Source: Pseudoduganella violaceinigra DSM 15887
Lineage (GTDB): Bacteria > Pseudomonadota > Gammaproteobacteria > Burkholderiales > Burkholderiaceae_D
Direction: 5' to 3'
NCBI RefSeq assembly: GCF_000425385.1
Contig: NZ_AUDI01000020.1
Coordinates: 62,001-126,000 of the forward strand
Length of the DNA stretch: 64,000 nt
Position numbers and translations under genes: made by a program
The notes under the pieces: model-generated
What the model was told of the DNA's origin: nothing
Databases searched by the model: none
What the model saw: the letters and a program-made list of their open reading frames with translations, nothing else
Part shown: piece by piece, positions 1-9,400 of the stretch
How positions within the stretch are numbered: position 1 is the first letter of the stretch
Layout of the letters: every line of letters begins with the position of its first letter

Positions 1-1209
1 CCTGTAACCCGCGCCACCTTCGACGAGGTGATCGTCCCGACTTACGCACCTGCCCAGATGGTGCCAGTGCGAGCCGCGGGCCTGGACCTGTGGGACCAGA
101 ACGGCAAGCATTACCTGGACTTCACCTCCGGCATCGCCGTGGCATCCCTGGGCCATTGCAACCCGGTGCTGGTGGAAGCGCTGACCAAGCAAGCAAACAC
201 CCTGTGGCACCTGGGCAATGGCTACACCAACGAGCCGGTACTGCGCCTGGCCCTGGCCCTGACCGAAGCCACCTTCGCCGACCGCGCCTTCTTCTGCAAC
301 TCCGGCGCCGAAGCCAACGAAGCGGCCCTGAAGCTGGCGCGTAAGGTCGCCCACGCCAAATTCGGCGACAAGAAGCCACGCATCGTGTCCTGCCTGAACT
401 CCTTCCACGGCCGTACCCTGTTCACCGTCTCCGTCGGCGGCCAGGCCAAGTACACCGAAGGCTTCGAGCCGCTGCCGCCATCGATCGACCACATCCCTTA
501 CAACGATATCGAAGCGGCCAAGGCCGCCATCGGCGACGATGTCTGCGCCGTGATCGTTGAGCCGGTGCAGGGCGAAGGCGGCGTGATGCCGGGCAATCCT
601 GACTACCTGAAGACCCTGCGCGCGCTGTGCGACAAAGTCGGCGCCGTGCTGATCTTCGACGAAGTACAGTGCGGCATGGGCCGTACCGGTTCCCTGTTCG
701 CCTACCAGGGCTACGGCGTGACCCCGGACATCCTGACCTCGGCCAAGGCCCTGGGCAATGGCTACCCGATCGGCGCCATGCTGACCACCGAAGAGCTGGC
801 CAAGCACCTGGCCGTGGGCACCCACGGCACCACCTACGGCGGCAACCCGCTGGCCGCGACCGTGGCGCTGACCGTGCTGGAAACCATCAACCAGCCGGCC
901 TTCCTGGCGCGCGTGAAAGAGGCTTCCGAGAAGCTGATCGGCAAGCTGGAAGGCCTGGTGCGCGATTTCCCGCAGGTGTTCTCCGCCGTGCGCGGCGCCG
1001 GTTTGCTGCTGGGCCTGCTTGTCGCCGAGCCGTTCAAAGGCCGTTCCAAGGACATCCAGCGCGCTGCCGAAGCGCAGGGCCTGATGATCCTGATCGCCGG
1101 CATGGATGTGGTGCGCCTGGCGCCTGCGCTGATCGTGTCCGATGCGCAGATCGACGAGGCGGATCGCATTATCCGCCTGGCCGTGGCTGAGCTGACCAAG
1201 GCGGCCTGA
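1..1209 (+). CDS. astC: Succinylornithine transaminase (AstC), 5' partial
   Basis: PLP-dependent class III aminotransferase of the AST arginine pathway. It moves the amino group of N2-succinylornithine to 2-oxoglutarate, giving succinylglutamate semialdehyde and glutamate. The reading frame is open from base 1 and upstream codons (PVTRATFDEV) match the usual N-terminus, so the true start lies outside the window; the GTG at 28 is probably internal. Visible signatures are CNSGAEANEAALKLAR, the cofactor Asp in LIFDEVQCGMGRTG, the Schiff-base Lys in TSAKALGNG (codon 745-747) and GTHGTTYGGNPLA. Acetylornithine aminotransferase (ArgD) is the close alternative, but the run of AST genes directly downstream favours a catabolic AstC. 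A hairpin-rich repeat follows the stop codon before aruF. Confidence 0.93.
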   Translation, partial: PVTRATFDEVIVPTYAPAQMVPVRAAGLDLWDQNGKHYLDFTSGIAVASLGHCNPVLVEALTKQANTLWHLGNGYTNEPVLRLALALTEATFADRAFFCNSGAEANEAALKLARKVAHAKFGDKKPRIVSCLNSFHGRTLFTVSVGGQAKYTEGFEPLPPSIDHIPYNDIEAAKAAIGDDVCAVIVEPVQGEGGVMPGNPDYLKTLRALCDKVGAVLIFDEVQCGMGRTGSLFAYQGYGVTPDILTSAKALGNGYPIGAMLTTEELAKHLAVGTHGTTYGGNPLAATVALTVLETINQPAFLARVKEASEKLIGKLEGLVRDFPQVFSAVRGAGLLLGLLVAEPFKGRSKDIQRAAEAQGLMILIAGMDVVRLAPALIVSDAQIDEADRIIRLAVAELTKAA

Positions 1210-1312
1210 AACCGGTAAGGCGGTGCCAGGCACAAGTGCCTGGCACCGGTCCGCGGCTGCCGCGGGACAGTGTCGGACCCTGTGAGTCTGACCCTGGTTT
1301 ACCGGTTTTTTT
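1209..1312. repeat. Family A intergenic repeat, copy 1
   Basis: The element is bounded by inverted arms AAACCGGTAA (1209-1218) and TTTACCGGTTT (1299-1309) and ends in a T run. Inside, 1221-1233 and 1236-1248 form a perfect 13-bp stem with a two-base centre, followed by GTGTCGGACCC and GTCTGACCC pieces shared with the other family A copies. It fills nearly the whole astC-aruF gap. Because the right arm runs into eight T residues it may also act as a terminator or attenuator on the + strand. Confidence 0.75.
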
Positions 1313-1343
1313 GTTTCAGAGAAGAATAAAAGAGGAGCACCCC

Positions 1344-2375
1344 ATGTACGTAGTCCGTCCGGTGGAAACCGCCGACATCGCCGCCCTCGAATCACTGGCC
1401 GCGGTCAGCATGCCGGGTGTCCATACCCTGCCGAAGACGCGCGAAAAGATCGAGCAGGCAGTCGAACGTTCCATCGCTTCCTTCTCCGCCCACGTCGACA
1501 TCCCCAGCGAAGAATCCTATATGTTCGTGATGGAGTCGCTGGCCGACAAGACGATCGCCGGCACCGCGGCCATCCACGCCTCCGCGGGCTCGAACGGCAC
1601 CTATTTTTCCTTCCGCAACGATGTGATCCAGCAGGTCTCGCGCGACTTGAATATCAGCCATAGCGTGCACGCGCTGACGCTGTGCTCCGAGCTGACCGCC
1701 TATTCGCAGCTGTCCGGCTACTACGTCGACGCCGCCGTGGCGCGCCGCCCGGAAGCGGCCTTGCTGTCGCGCTCGCGCCTGATGTACGCCGTGCAGGCGC
1801 CGCACCGTTTCGGCGACCGCTTCTTCGTGCCGCTGGCCGGCCTGACCGATGAAAACGGCGGCTCGCCGTTCTGGGATGCGCTGGGCCGCAAGTTCTTCAA
1901 GATGGACTTCCTGGACGCCGAGCGCGTGATCGGCGGCGCCCGCAACCGCACCCTGATCGTGGAGCTGATGCCGCACTATCCGGTGTACGTGCCGCTGCTG
2001 CCGGGCGATGCGCAGGCCGTGATGGGGCAGATCCACCCGAGCGGCGAGCTGGCCTTCAACCTGCTGACCTCCGAAGGCTTCGAAGCCGACGAATATATCG
2101 ACATCTTCGACGGCGGCCCGATCCTGCAGGCGCACAAGCACTCGCTGCGCACCTTCAGCTCGTCGCTGCCGCGCCGCGTGGCCAGCGCCAACGGCATCCA
2201 GGCCAGCGATGCAATCGCGACCTACGCCGTCTCCACCGGCCCCGAGCAGCGCTTCCGTGCGCTGACCATCCATTGCGCACCGCTGGAAAATACCGACACC
2301 GTCTGCCTGACCCGGGAAGCCCAGGAAATCCTGCGCGTGGAAGAAGGCGACACCGTGACCTGCGTCCGCATTTAA
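1344..2375 (+). CDS. aruF: Arginine N-succinyltransferase, alpha subunit
   Basis: First enzyme of the AST pathway: it transfers succinyl from succinyl-CoA to the alpha-amino group of arginine. At 343 residues it has the usual length of the AstA/AruF family and starts with MYVVRPVETADIAALESLA, the GNAT-like N-terminal strand typical of the family. The ATG at 1344 is preceded by AGAGGAG (1331-1337). The frame is open further upstream into the repeat, but that extension has no good ribosome site. The next gene encodes a sequence-related paralogue, as in pseudomonads, where AruF and AruG form a heteromer. Which subunit carries each catalytic residue cannot be told from this sequence alone. Confidence 0.93.
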   Translation: MYVVRPVETADIAALESLAAVSMPGVHTLPKTREKIEQAVERSIASFSAHVDIPSEESYMFVMESLADKTIAGTAAIHASAGSNGTYFSFRNDVIQQVSRDLNISHSVHALTLCSELTAYSQLSGYYVDAAVARRPEAALLSRSRLMYAVQAPHRFGDRFFVPLAGLTDENGGSPFWDALGRKFFKMDFLDAERVIGGARNRTLIVELMPHYPVYVPLLPGDAQAVMGQIHPSGELAFNLLTSEGFEADEYIDIFDGGPILQAHKHSLRTFSSSLPRRVASANGIQASDAIATYAVSTGPEQRFRALTIHCAPLENTDTVCLTREAQEILRVEEGDTVTCVRI

Positions 2376-2389
2376 GAACGAGAATACCT

Positions 2390-3442
2390 ATGCTAGTTGT
2401 ACGCGCCATTAAAGCGAATGACCTGGACGGTTTGTTCAACCTGGCCAGCCAGGTGGGCACCGGCATGACCACGCTGAAGCCGGATATGAAGATGATGGGC
2501 GACCGCCTCGCCGTGGCGGTGGCCTCCTTCGCCGAAACCATCCCGCCGGAAGAACGCGACTATATGTTCGTGATGGAGGACACCGCCACGGGCCGCCTGG
2601 CCGGCGTGTGCGCCATCAAGGGCGCGGTCGGCCTGACCGAACCTTTCTACAACTACCGCATCGGCACCCTGGTGCACTCCAGCCGCGAGCTGAACGTGTT
2701 CACCCGCATGGACACGCTGTACCTGTCGAACGACCTGACCGGCTGCTCCGAGCTGTGCTCCCTGTTCCTGCACCCGGACTACCGCCAGGGCAATAACGGC
2801 AAGCTGCTGTCGAAGAGCCGTTTCCTGTTCATCGCCCAGTTCCCGCACCTGTTCGAGCAGAAGATCATCGCCGAGATGCGCGGCTACCAGGCCGAGGATG
2901 GCACCTCGCCGTTCTACGAAGGCCTGGGCCGCTACTTCTTCAAGATGGACTTCCACCATGTGGACGACCTGACCGCGCTGGGCAAGAAGTCCTTCATCGC
3001 CGAGCTGATGCCGCGCCAGCCGCTGTACGTAGACTACCTGCCGCAGGATGCGCGCGAGGCGATCGGCAAGGTGCACCAGGCCACGGTGCCGGCGCGCCGC
3101 CTGCTGGAGCAGGAGGGCATGCACTACGAGGGCTATGTCGACATCTTCGACGCCGGCCCGGTGCTGCAGGCCCGCGTTTCGGAACTGCGCGCGATGCGCG
3201 ACAGCGACCTGGCGAGCGTGTCGCGCGATACCGATACGGCCCATGCCTGCGCGCTGCACACGTCCGAACCTTACCTGGTATCGAACACGGTCATGCAGGA
3301 TTTCCGCATGATCCTGACCGACGCCAATCCATCCGACGGCGGCATCGACCTGTCGTCCGAAGAACAAGCACTGCTGCATTGCCATTCCGGCGACACCGTG
3401 CGCACCCTGTCTCTCAACGTGAGGAAGAACCAGAATGTCTGA
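2390..3442 (+). CDS. aruG: Arginine N-succinyltransferase, beta subunit
   Basis: Paralogous partner of AruF (350 residues, beginning MLVVRAIKANDLDGL). Both proteins share blocks such as YMFVME, SPFxxxLGRxFFKMDF, ELMPxxPxYVxxLP and the VDIFDxGPxLQA stretch near the end, so they come from an old duplication. The start is the ATG at 2390, 14 bases after the aruF stop. The stop overlaps the start of astD by 8 bases, which implies translational coupling. Having two subunits rather than a single AstA is the arrangement known in Pseudomonas and several betaproteobacteria. Confidence 0.92.
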   Translation: MLVVRAIKANDLDGLFNLASQVGTGMTTLKPDMKMMGDRLAVAVASFAETIPPEERDYMFVMEDTATGRLAGVCAIKGAVGLTEPFYNYRIGTLVHSSRELNVFTRMDTLYLSNDLTGCSELCSLFLHPDYRQGNNGKLLSKSRFLFIAQFPHLFEQKIIAEMRGYQAEDGTSPFYEGLGRYFFKMDFHHVDDLTALGKKSFIAELMPRQPLYVDYLPQDAREAIGKVHQATVPARRLLEQEGMHYEGYVDIFDAGPVLQARVSELRAMRDSDLASVSRDTDTAHACALHTSEPYLVSNTVMQDFRMILTDANPSDGGIDLSSEEQALLHCHSGDTVRTLSLNVRKNQNV

Positions 3443-4904
3443 ACTGAGCAATTTCATCAACGGCCAATGGAAAGCTGGCCACGGCGAGACCATCGTGACC
3501 ACCAATCCGGCCACCGGCAAGCAGACTTACGCTTCGCAGGAGTCCACCGCGGCCGATGTGGCGGAAGCGGCCCAGGCCGCGCGCGCCGCCTTTGAAGCCT
3601 GGGCCTACCGCCCGCTGGAAGAGCGCATCGCCATCGTCACCAAGTTCCGCGACCTGCTGAAGGAAAACGCGGAAGACCTGGCGCAGACCATCTCCGAAGA
3701 AGTCGGCAAGCCGCTGTGGGAAGCGCGCACCGAGGTGACCACCATGGCCAACAAGGTGGACATCTCGATCACGTCGCACGGCAGCCGCACGGGCGAGACC
3801 AAGACCAAGGTGGCCGATGGCGAAGCCGTGCTGCGCCACCGTCCGCACGGCGTGTTCGGCGTGTTCGGCCCTTACAACTTTCCCGGCCACCTGCCGAACG
3901 GCCATATCGTGCCGGCCATGATCGCCGGTAACACCGTGGTGTTCAAACCGAGCGAGTACGCGCCGCGCACCGCCATCAAGACCGTGGCGCTGTGGGAAAA
4001 AGCCGGCGTGCCGGCCGGCGTCATCAATCTGGTCAATGGCGGCCGCGAGACCGGCATCGCGCTGGGCCGCAATGAGGACATCGACGGCGTGCTGTTCACC
4101 GGTTCGAGCCAGACCGGCGCGGCCCTGCACAAGCAGTTCGGCGGCCAGCCGGGCAAGCTGCTGGCGCTGGAAATGGGCGGCAACAATCCGCTGATCGTGT
4201 GGAATCCGACCGATATCGACGCCGCCGTGTTCATGGCCGTGTCCTCCTCCTTCATTTCCGCCGGCCAGCGCTGCACCTGCGCGCGCCGCGTGATCGTGCA
4301 GAAGGGCGAGCAGGGCGACGCCTTCGTCAAGCGCTTCGTGGAAGTGGCGTCCAAGCTGGGCGTCGGCGCGCCGGCCGCGGAGCCCGCGCCGTTCATGGGT
4401 CCCGTGGTTTCCGCAGCCGTGGCTGAAAAGCTGGTGCAGGCGCAGGCCGATATGGTCGCCAAGGGCGGCCAGCTGCTGCTGGAAATGCGCCAGCTGGAGC
4501 CGGGCACCGGCTTCGTTTCCGCCGGCATCGTGGACACCACCGATGCCAAAGGCATTCCTGACGAAGAGTGGTTCGGCCCATTGGCGCAGATCATCCGCGT
4601 CGACGACTTCGACGCCGCCATCCGCGCCGCCAACAACACCGGCTACGGCCTGGCTGCGGCCCTGATCTCGACCGACGAGTCGCTGTGGCAGAAATTCCAG
4701 CTGCGCGCCCGCGCCGGCATCGTGAACTGGAACCGCCCGACCACCGGCGCGGCCAGCTCGGCGCCGTTCGGCGGCGTCGGCAAGTCCGGCAACCATCGTC
4801 CTAGCGCATACTATGCGGCGGACTACTGCGCCTACCCGGTCGCGTCGATCGAGAACAGCGCCCTTGAAATGCCTGCCAAGCTGTCGCCTGGCATGAACTT
4901 CTGA
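3435..4904 (+). CDS. astD: N-succinylglutamate 5-semialdehyde dehydrogenase
   Basis: NAD-dependent aldehyde dehydrogenase (489 residues) that oxidises succinylglutamate semialdehyde to succinylglutamate. The family fold is clear: NAD-binding region around [14 protein letters not shown], the general-base Glu246 in LALEMGGNN and the nucleophile Cys280 in [11 protein letters not shown]. The C-terminal part includes the conserved EEWFGPL segment. The start codon lies inside the last codons of aruG, and the stop is 8 bases before the astB start used here. The position between aruG and astB makes the AstD assignment much more secure than homology to aldehyde dehydrogenases alone. Confidence 0.94.
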   Translation: MSELSNFINGQWKAGHGETIVTTNPATGKQTYASQESTAADVAEAAQAARAAFEAWAYRPLEERIAIVTKFRDLLKENAEDLAQTISEEVGKPLWEARTEVTTMANKVDISITSHGSRTGETKTKVADGEAVLRHRPHGVFGVFGPYNFPGHLPNGHIVPAMIAGNTVVFKPSEYAPRTAIKTVALWEKAGVPAGVINLVNGGRETGIALGRNEDIDGVLFTGSSQTGAALHKQFGGQPGKLLALEMGGNNPLIVWNPTDIDAAVFMAVSSSFISAGQRCTCARRVIVQKGEQGDAFVKRFVEVASKLGVGAPAAEPAPFMGPVVSAAVAEKLVQAQADMVAKGGQLLLEMRQLEPGTGFVSAGIVDTTDAKGIPDEEWFGPLAQIIRVDDFDAAIRAANNTGYGLAAALISTDESLWQKFQLRARAGIVNWNRPTTGAASSAPFGGVGKSGNHRPSAYYAADYCAYPVASIENSALEMPAKLSPGMNF

Positions 4905-4912
4905 GGATGGCC

Positions 4913-6253
4913 ATGCCTACTGCACGCGAATACAACTTCGACGGCCTGGTCGGGCCGTCGCACAATTATGCCGGCCTGTCGTTCGGCAACGTAGCGTCCT
5001 TCAACAACGTCAAGAGCGCGTCCAACCCGAAGCAGGCCGCCCTGCAAGGCCTGGCGAAGATGCGCGAGCTGGCCAAGCGCGGCTTCGCGCAGGCGCTGCT
5101 GCCGCCGCAGGACCGTCCGAACTTCCGCCTGCTGCGCAGCCTGGGCTACAGCGGCACCGACGCCGAAGTGATCGCCCAAGCCTACAGCGATTCGCCGGTG
5201 GTGCTGGCGTGCGCCTACTCGGCCTCGCCGATGTGGACCGCCAACGCCGCCACCGTCAGCCCGTCGGCGGACACCAAGGATGGCCGCGTGCACTTCACCG
5301 CGGCTAACCTGAACAACAAGCTGCACCGTGCGTTCGAGCACGTGCAGTCGGCCCGCGCGCTGCGCGCCATCTTCAAGGATGAGCGCCACTTCGCTGTACA
5401 CGACGCCTTGCCCGGCACCCCGGCCTTCGGCGACGAGGGCGCCGCCAACCATACCCGCCTGTGCGACCAGCACGGCAAGCCGGCGGTGGAACTGTTCGTG
5501 TACGGCCGCGTGGAATTCGATTCCAGCGCACCGGCGCCGAAGAAATTCCCGGCCCGCCACACGCTGGAGGCGTCGCAGGCGGTGGCCCGCCTGCACGGCC
5601 TGGACCCGGCGCGCTGCGTGTTCGTGCAGCAGAATCCGGACGTGATCGACCAGGGCGTGTTCCACAACGACGTGATCGCCGTGGGCAATGGCAATGTGCT
5701 GTTCTACCACGAGCAGGCGTTCGCCGACGAGCAGGCGGCGCTGGCCTCGATCCGCGCCGCCATGCACGGCGTGGGCGCGGAGCTGGTGGCGATCCGCGTG
5801 CCGACCGCCGAAGTGTCGGTGGCCGATGCGGTGGCGTCCTACTTGTTCAATACCCAATTGCTGTCCAAGCCGGACGGCAAGATGGCCCTGGTGACACCGC
5901 ATGAGTGCCAGGAGATTCCGCCGGTTGCCGCCTTCCTGGAAAAGCTGCTGGCATCCGGCGGCCCGGTCGATGAGCTGATCCACTTCGACCTGCGCCAGTC
6001 CATGCGCAACGGCGGCGGCCCGGCCTGCCTGCGCTTGCGCGTGGCGCTGACCGAGGCGGAAGCGGCCGCCATGCACCAGGGTGTGGTCATGACCGAAACG
6101 CTGTACCATACCCTGGTCGCGTGGGTCGAGAAGCACTACCGCGACCATCTGGAACCGAAAGATTTAGCAGATCCGCAATTGGCTGTCGAAGTGCATACCG
6201 CACTCAAAGAGCTGGAACAGATTTTGGGCTTACCCGGCCTGTACGATCTGTAA
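4913..6253 (+). CDS. astB: N-succinylarginine dihydrolase
   Basis: Hydrolyses N2-succinylarginine to succinylornithine, two ammonia and CO2. It is a guanidine-modifying enzyme with the family opening [22 protein letters not shown]. Candidate catalytic residues are Glu175 ([10 protein letters not shown]), His251 ([11 protein letters not shown]) and Cys372 ([10 protein letters not shown]), matching the Glu-His-Cys triad known for E. coli AstB. Two in-frame ATG codons exist, at 4907 and 4913. AGGA at 4904-4907 has a good spacing only to the second, so 4913 is preferred (446 residues). A family A repeat follows directly after the TAA stop. Confidence 0.94.
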   Translation: MPTAREYNFDGLVGPSHNYAGLSFGNVASFNNVKSASNPKQAALQGLAKMRELAKRGFAQALLPPQDRPNFRLLRSLGYSGTDAEVIAQAYSDSPVVLACAYSASPMWTANAATVSPSADTKDGRVHFTAANLNNKLHRAFEHVQSARALRAIFKDERHFAVHDALPGTPAFGDEGAANHTRLCDQHGKPAVELFVYGRVEFDSSAPAPKKFPARHTLEASQAVARLHGLDPARCVFVQQNPDVIDQGVFHNDVIAVGNGNVLFYHEQAFADEQAALASIRAAMHGVGAELVAIRVPTAEVSVADAVASYLFNTQLLSKPDGKMALVTPHECQEIPPVAAFLEKLLASGGPVDELIHFDLRQSMRNGGGPACLRLRVALTEAEAAAMHQGVVMTETLYHTLVAWVEKHYRDHLEPKDLADPQLAVEVHTALKELEQILGLPGLYDL

Positions 6254-6255
6254 TA

Positions 6256-6363
6256 AAAACCGGTAAACCGGGGGCTGGCCCGCGGGGGCAGACCCCGAAC
6301 TGCATCGTTGGCAGTCGAACAGTGGGTGTCTGACCCTGCGGGTCGGACACCGGTTTACCGGTT
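6256..6363. repeat. Family A intergenic repeat, copy 2
   Basis: Inverted outer arms AAAAACCGGTAAACC (from 6256) and GGTTTACCGGTT (6352-6363) enclose about 80 bases. The right half contains a 12-bp stem, GGTGTCTGACCC (6325-6336) against GGGTCGGACACC (6340-6351), with one wobble and a three-base loop. The left half contains a GGGGCAGACCCC-like hairpin. It lies between astB and gdhB and leaves only about 38 bases of ordinary leader before gdhB. Confidence 0.75.
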
Positions 6364-6401
6364 CGAACAAGAAGATACCTACAACGTATTTGGAGAAGCA
6401 G

Positions 6402-9400
6402 ATGAAACAAATGCCACAAGAGTTGCGCAAGCAAACGCTCGAACTGGTCAAGGCCAGCGGCCCGATCGCCCAACTGATCGAAGCCTGGCTCGGCTCCCTG
6501 GACGATGAAGACCTGGCCGACCTGTCGCCCGGCAGCCTGGCCCCGGTCCTTGTGGAAGGTTTCACCCAGCTGGCCAAGCGCACCGCTTCCGGCTGCCAGA
6601 TCGCCAAGCTCCAATACGAAGAAGCGCGCGGCGGCCACGCCACCGCGCTGCTGGTCGTCAACGACGACATGCCATACCTGGTCGACTCGATCGTGATCGC
6701 CATGCGCAAGCTGCGCCTCGGCTCGAACGGCGTGCTGAACGCCGTGCTGCCGGTGCGCCGCGCCGCCGACGGCAGCGTCGAGGCGGTCGGCCAGAAGGGC
6801 GACAAGCTCGAGTCCATGGTCCTGTGCCTGCTGTCCGAAAAACTGGAAGACGGCGCGCTCAAGGAGCTGACCGACCGCATCGAAATGATGGCGCGCGACG
6901 CCGCCGTCGTGAAGCGCGACCAGGCCGCGATGAAAGAGCGCTTCACCGCCGTCGCCACCGAATCCTCTACCCACGGCGAAGAAGGCCAGGAAGTGGCCGC
7001 CTTCCTCCAGTGGGCGCGCGACGAGGGCTTCGAAGTGCACGGCTACGCCTACTACCAGGTGAAGCCGGGCGCGCGCGAGCTGGAACGCGACATCCCTAGC
7101 CGCATCGGCGTGCTGCAGGACACTTCGCACCCGATCTACGGTACCTGCCTGGCCAATATCCCGGGCGACTTCGACACCCTGTCCAAGCGCGCCCACACCC
7201 TGTCGATCGTCAAGGCCGACGTGGGCGGCACCTTGCACCGCGACCAGTCGCTGGACTTCATTGGCGTGCGCCACACCGACGGCAAGGGCGCCATCCTGGG
7301 CGAGCACTGCTTCGTCGGCCTGTTCACCCGCGCCGCCAACCTAACCCCGCTGGCCCGCCTGCCGTTCGCGCGCGGCCGCATCGCGCAAGTGCTGAAGATC
7401 GCCGGCGTGCGCGAAACCGGCTTCCGCGCCGAGAAATTCATCGAGATCCTGGAATCGCTGCCGCGCACCGAAGCGCTGGAAGCCGAACCTGAATGGCTGG
7501 CCGAAGTGTGCGGCGCCGTGGTGTCGCTGTACAAGCAGCCGCGCGCCAAGGTGTTCGCCCGCCGCGACGTCTACGCCCGCCACCTGAACGTGCTGGTCTA
7601 CCTGCCGCGCGAGCGTTACTCCGCATCCGTGGCGCACGCGCTGGCGCGCGCCCTGCAGGACAGCTCCGGCGCCACCCACGTCAGCTCGCAGACCCTAGTG
7701 TCGGATGGCCCGCTGGCCCGCCTCTACCTGATCGCGCACGCCGCGCGCTATCCGCTGGACCTGGAGAGCGATATCCAGCGCCCGCTGTTGACGGTGCTGG
7801 ACGGCTGGCATGACCGCTTCTCCGAACTGGCCGACAAGGTGGGCGAAGAGCCGCTGCGCAACAGCCTGCGCAAGCTGTGCTCCACGCTGCCGGTCGATTA
7901 CGTGGTGGCGACGCCGCCGGCGGTGGCCTTCCACGACCTGGACAAGATCCTGCGCAATGGCGAAGGCGAACGCGTTGCTGTGCGCGTCGAGCTGCCTTCC
8001 GAAGGCAATGCCTCCACCACCATTCGTCTGTATTCGGTGGACCGCGTGCCTGCGCTGTCCTCCATTCTGCCGGCCCTGCATAATGCGGGCGTCGCCATCG
8101 AGCGCGAATCGGCCCACTCCATCCGCACTGCGGACGGCAAGAAGCACTATGTGACCAGCCTGGCCGTCGACGAGCAAAGCGCCACCGAGCTGTCGCGCCC
8201 CGGCGTGGTGCAGGTGGCGGAAGACCTGTTCAACGCCCTGTTCAACAATGAAGCGGAAGACGGCCGCCTGAACGGCCTGGTGGTTGAAGGCGGTCTGCGC
8301 CTGCGCGAAGTGCAGCTGGTGCGCGCCTACATGAGCTACTGGCGCCAGGCCGGCACCCAGTTCACCGTGCGCTACATGGCGGAGACGCTGCGCCGCCATC
8401 CGGCGCTGGTGAAGGAACTGGTCGACGCCTGGAAAGAGCGCTTCGACCCGCAGCTGCCCGAGGCGACCCGCAACGCCGCCAGGGAAAAGCTGCTGGCCAT
8501 CAAAGGCCGCCTGAGCGCGATCAACCATGCCGACACGGAAGTGATCTTCGCGGCCATGATCGACCTGATGCTGGCGACCCTGCGCACCAACTACTTCCAG
8601 AATGGCGGGCAGGGCGACAAGATCATCTTCAAGTTCGACACCAGCAGCCTGCACCTGGTGCCTGAACCGCGTCCATTCCGCGAAATCTACGTGTTCTCGC
8701 GCCGCTTCGAAGGCGTGCACCTGCGCGGCGGCCCGGTCGCGCGCGGTGGCCTGCGCTGGTCGGACCGTATGGAAGATTACCGCACCGAAGTCCTGGGCCT
8801 GGTGAAGGCGCAGATGGTGAAGAACGCCGTGATCGTGCCGGCTGGCGCCAAGGGCGGCTTCGTCTGCAAGAAGATGCCGAAAGACGCTCCGCGCGACGTG
8901 GTGGCGGCGGAAGGCGAAGCAGTCTACCGCCTGTTCATCGCCAGCCTGCTGGAAGTGACCGACAACCGCGTGCTGGGCAAGATCGTTCCGCCGGAAGACA
9001 CGGTCCGCTACGACAACGACGACCCGTACCTGGTGGTGGCCGCCGACAAGGGCACCGCAACCTTCTCCGACATCGCCAACAGCATCGCGGTCAAGCGCGG
9101 CTTCTGGCTGGGCGACGCCTTCGCGTCGGGCGGTTCCAACGGCTACGACCACAAGAAGATGGGCATCACCGCCAAGGGCGCGTTCGAAGCGGTCAAGCGC
9201 CACTTCTACGAAATGGGCCACGACATGAACACCACCCCGTTCACCGTGGTGGGCGTGGGCGATATGTCGGGCGACGTGTTCGGCAACGGCGTGCTGCTGT
9301 CGAACCAGATCAAGCTGCTGGCGGCCTTCGACCATCGCCACATCTTCCTGGACCCGAATCCGGACACCGCGAAATCCTTCGCCGAACGCCAGCGCATGTT

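Noticed and set aside
1209..1312. Possible insertion-sequence ends
   Set aside because: Terminal inverted arms are present but there is no transposase frame and no target duplication could be shown; treated as a repeat element.
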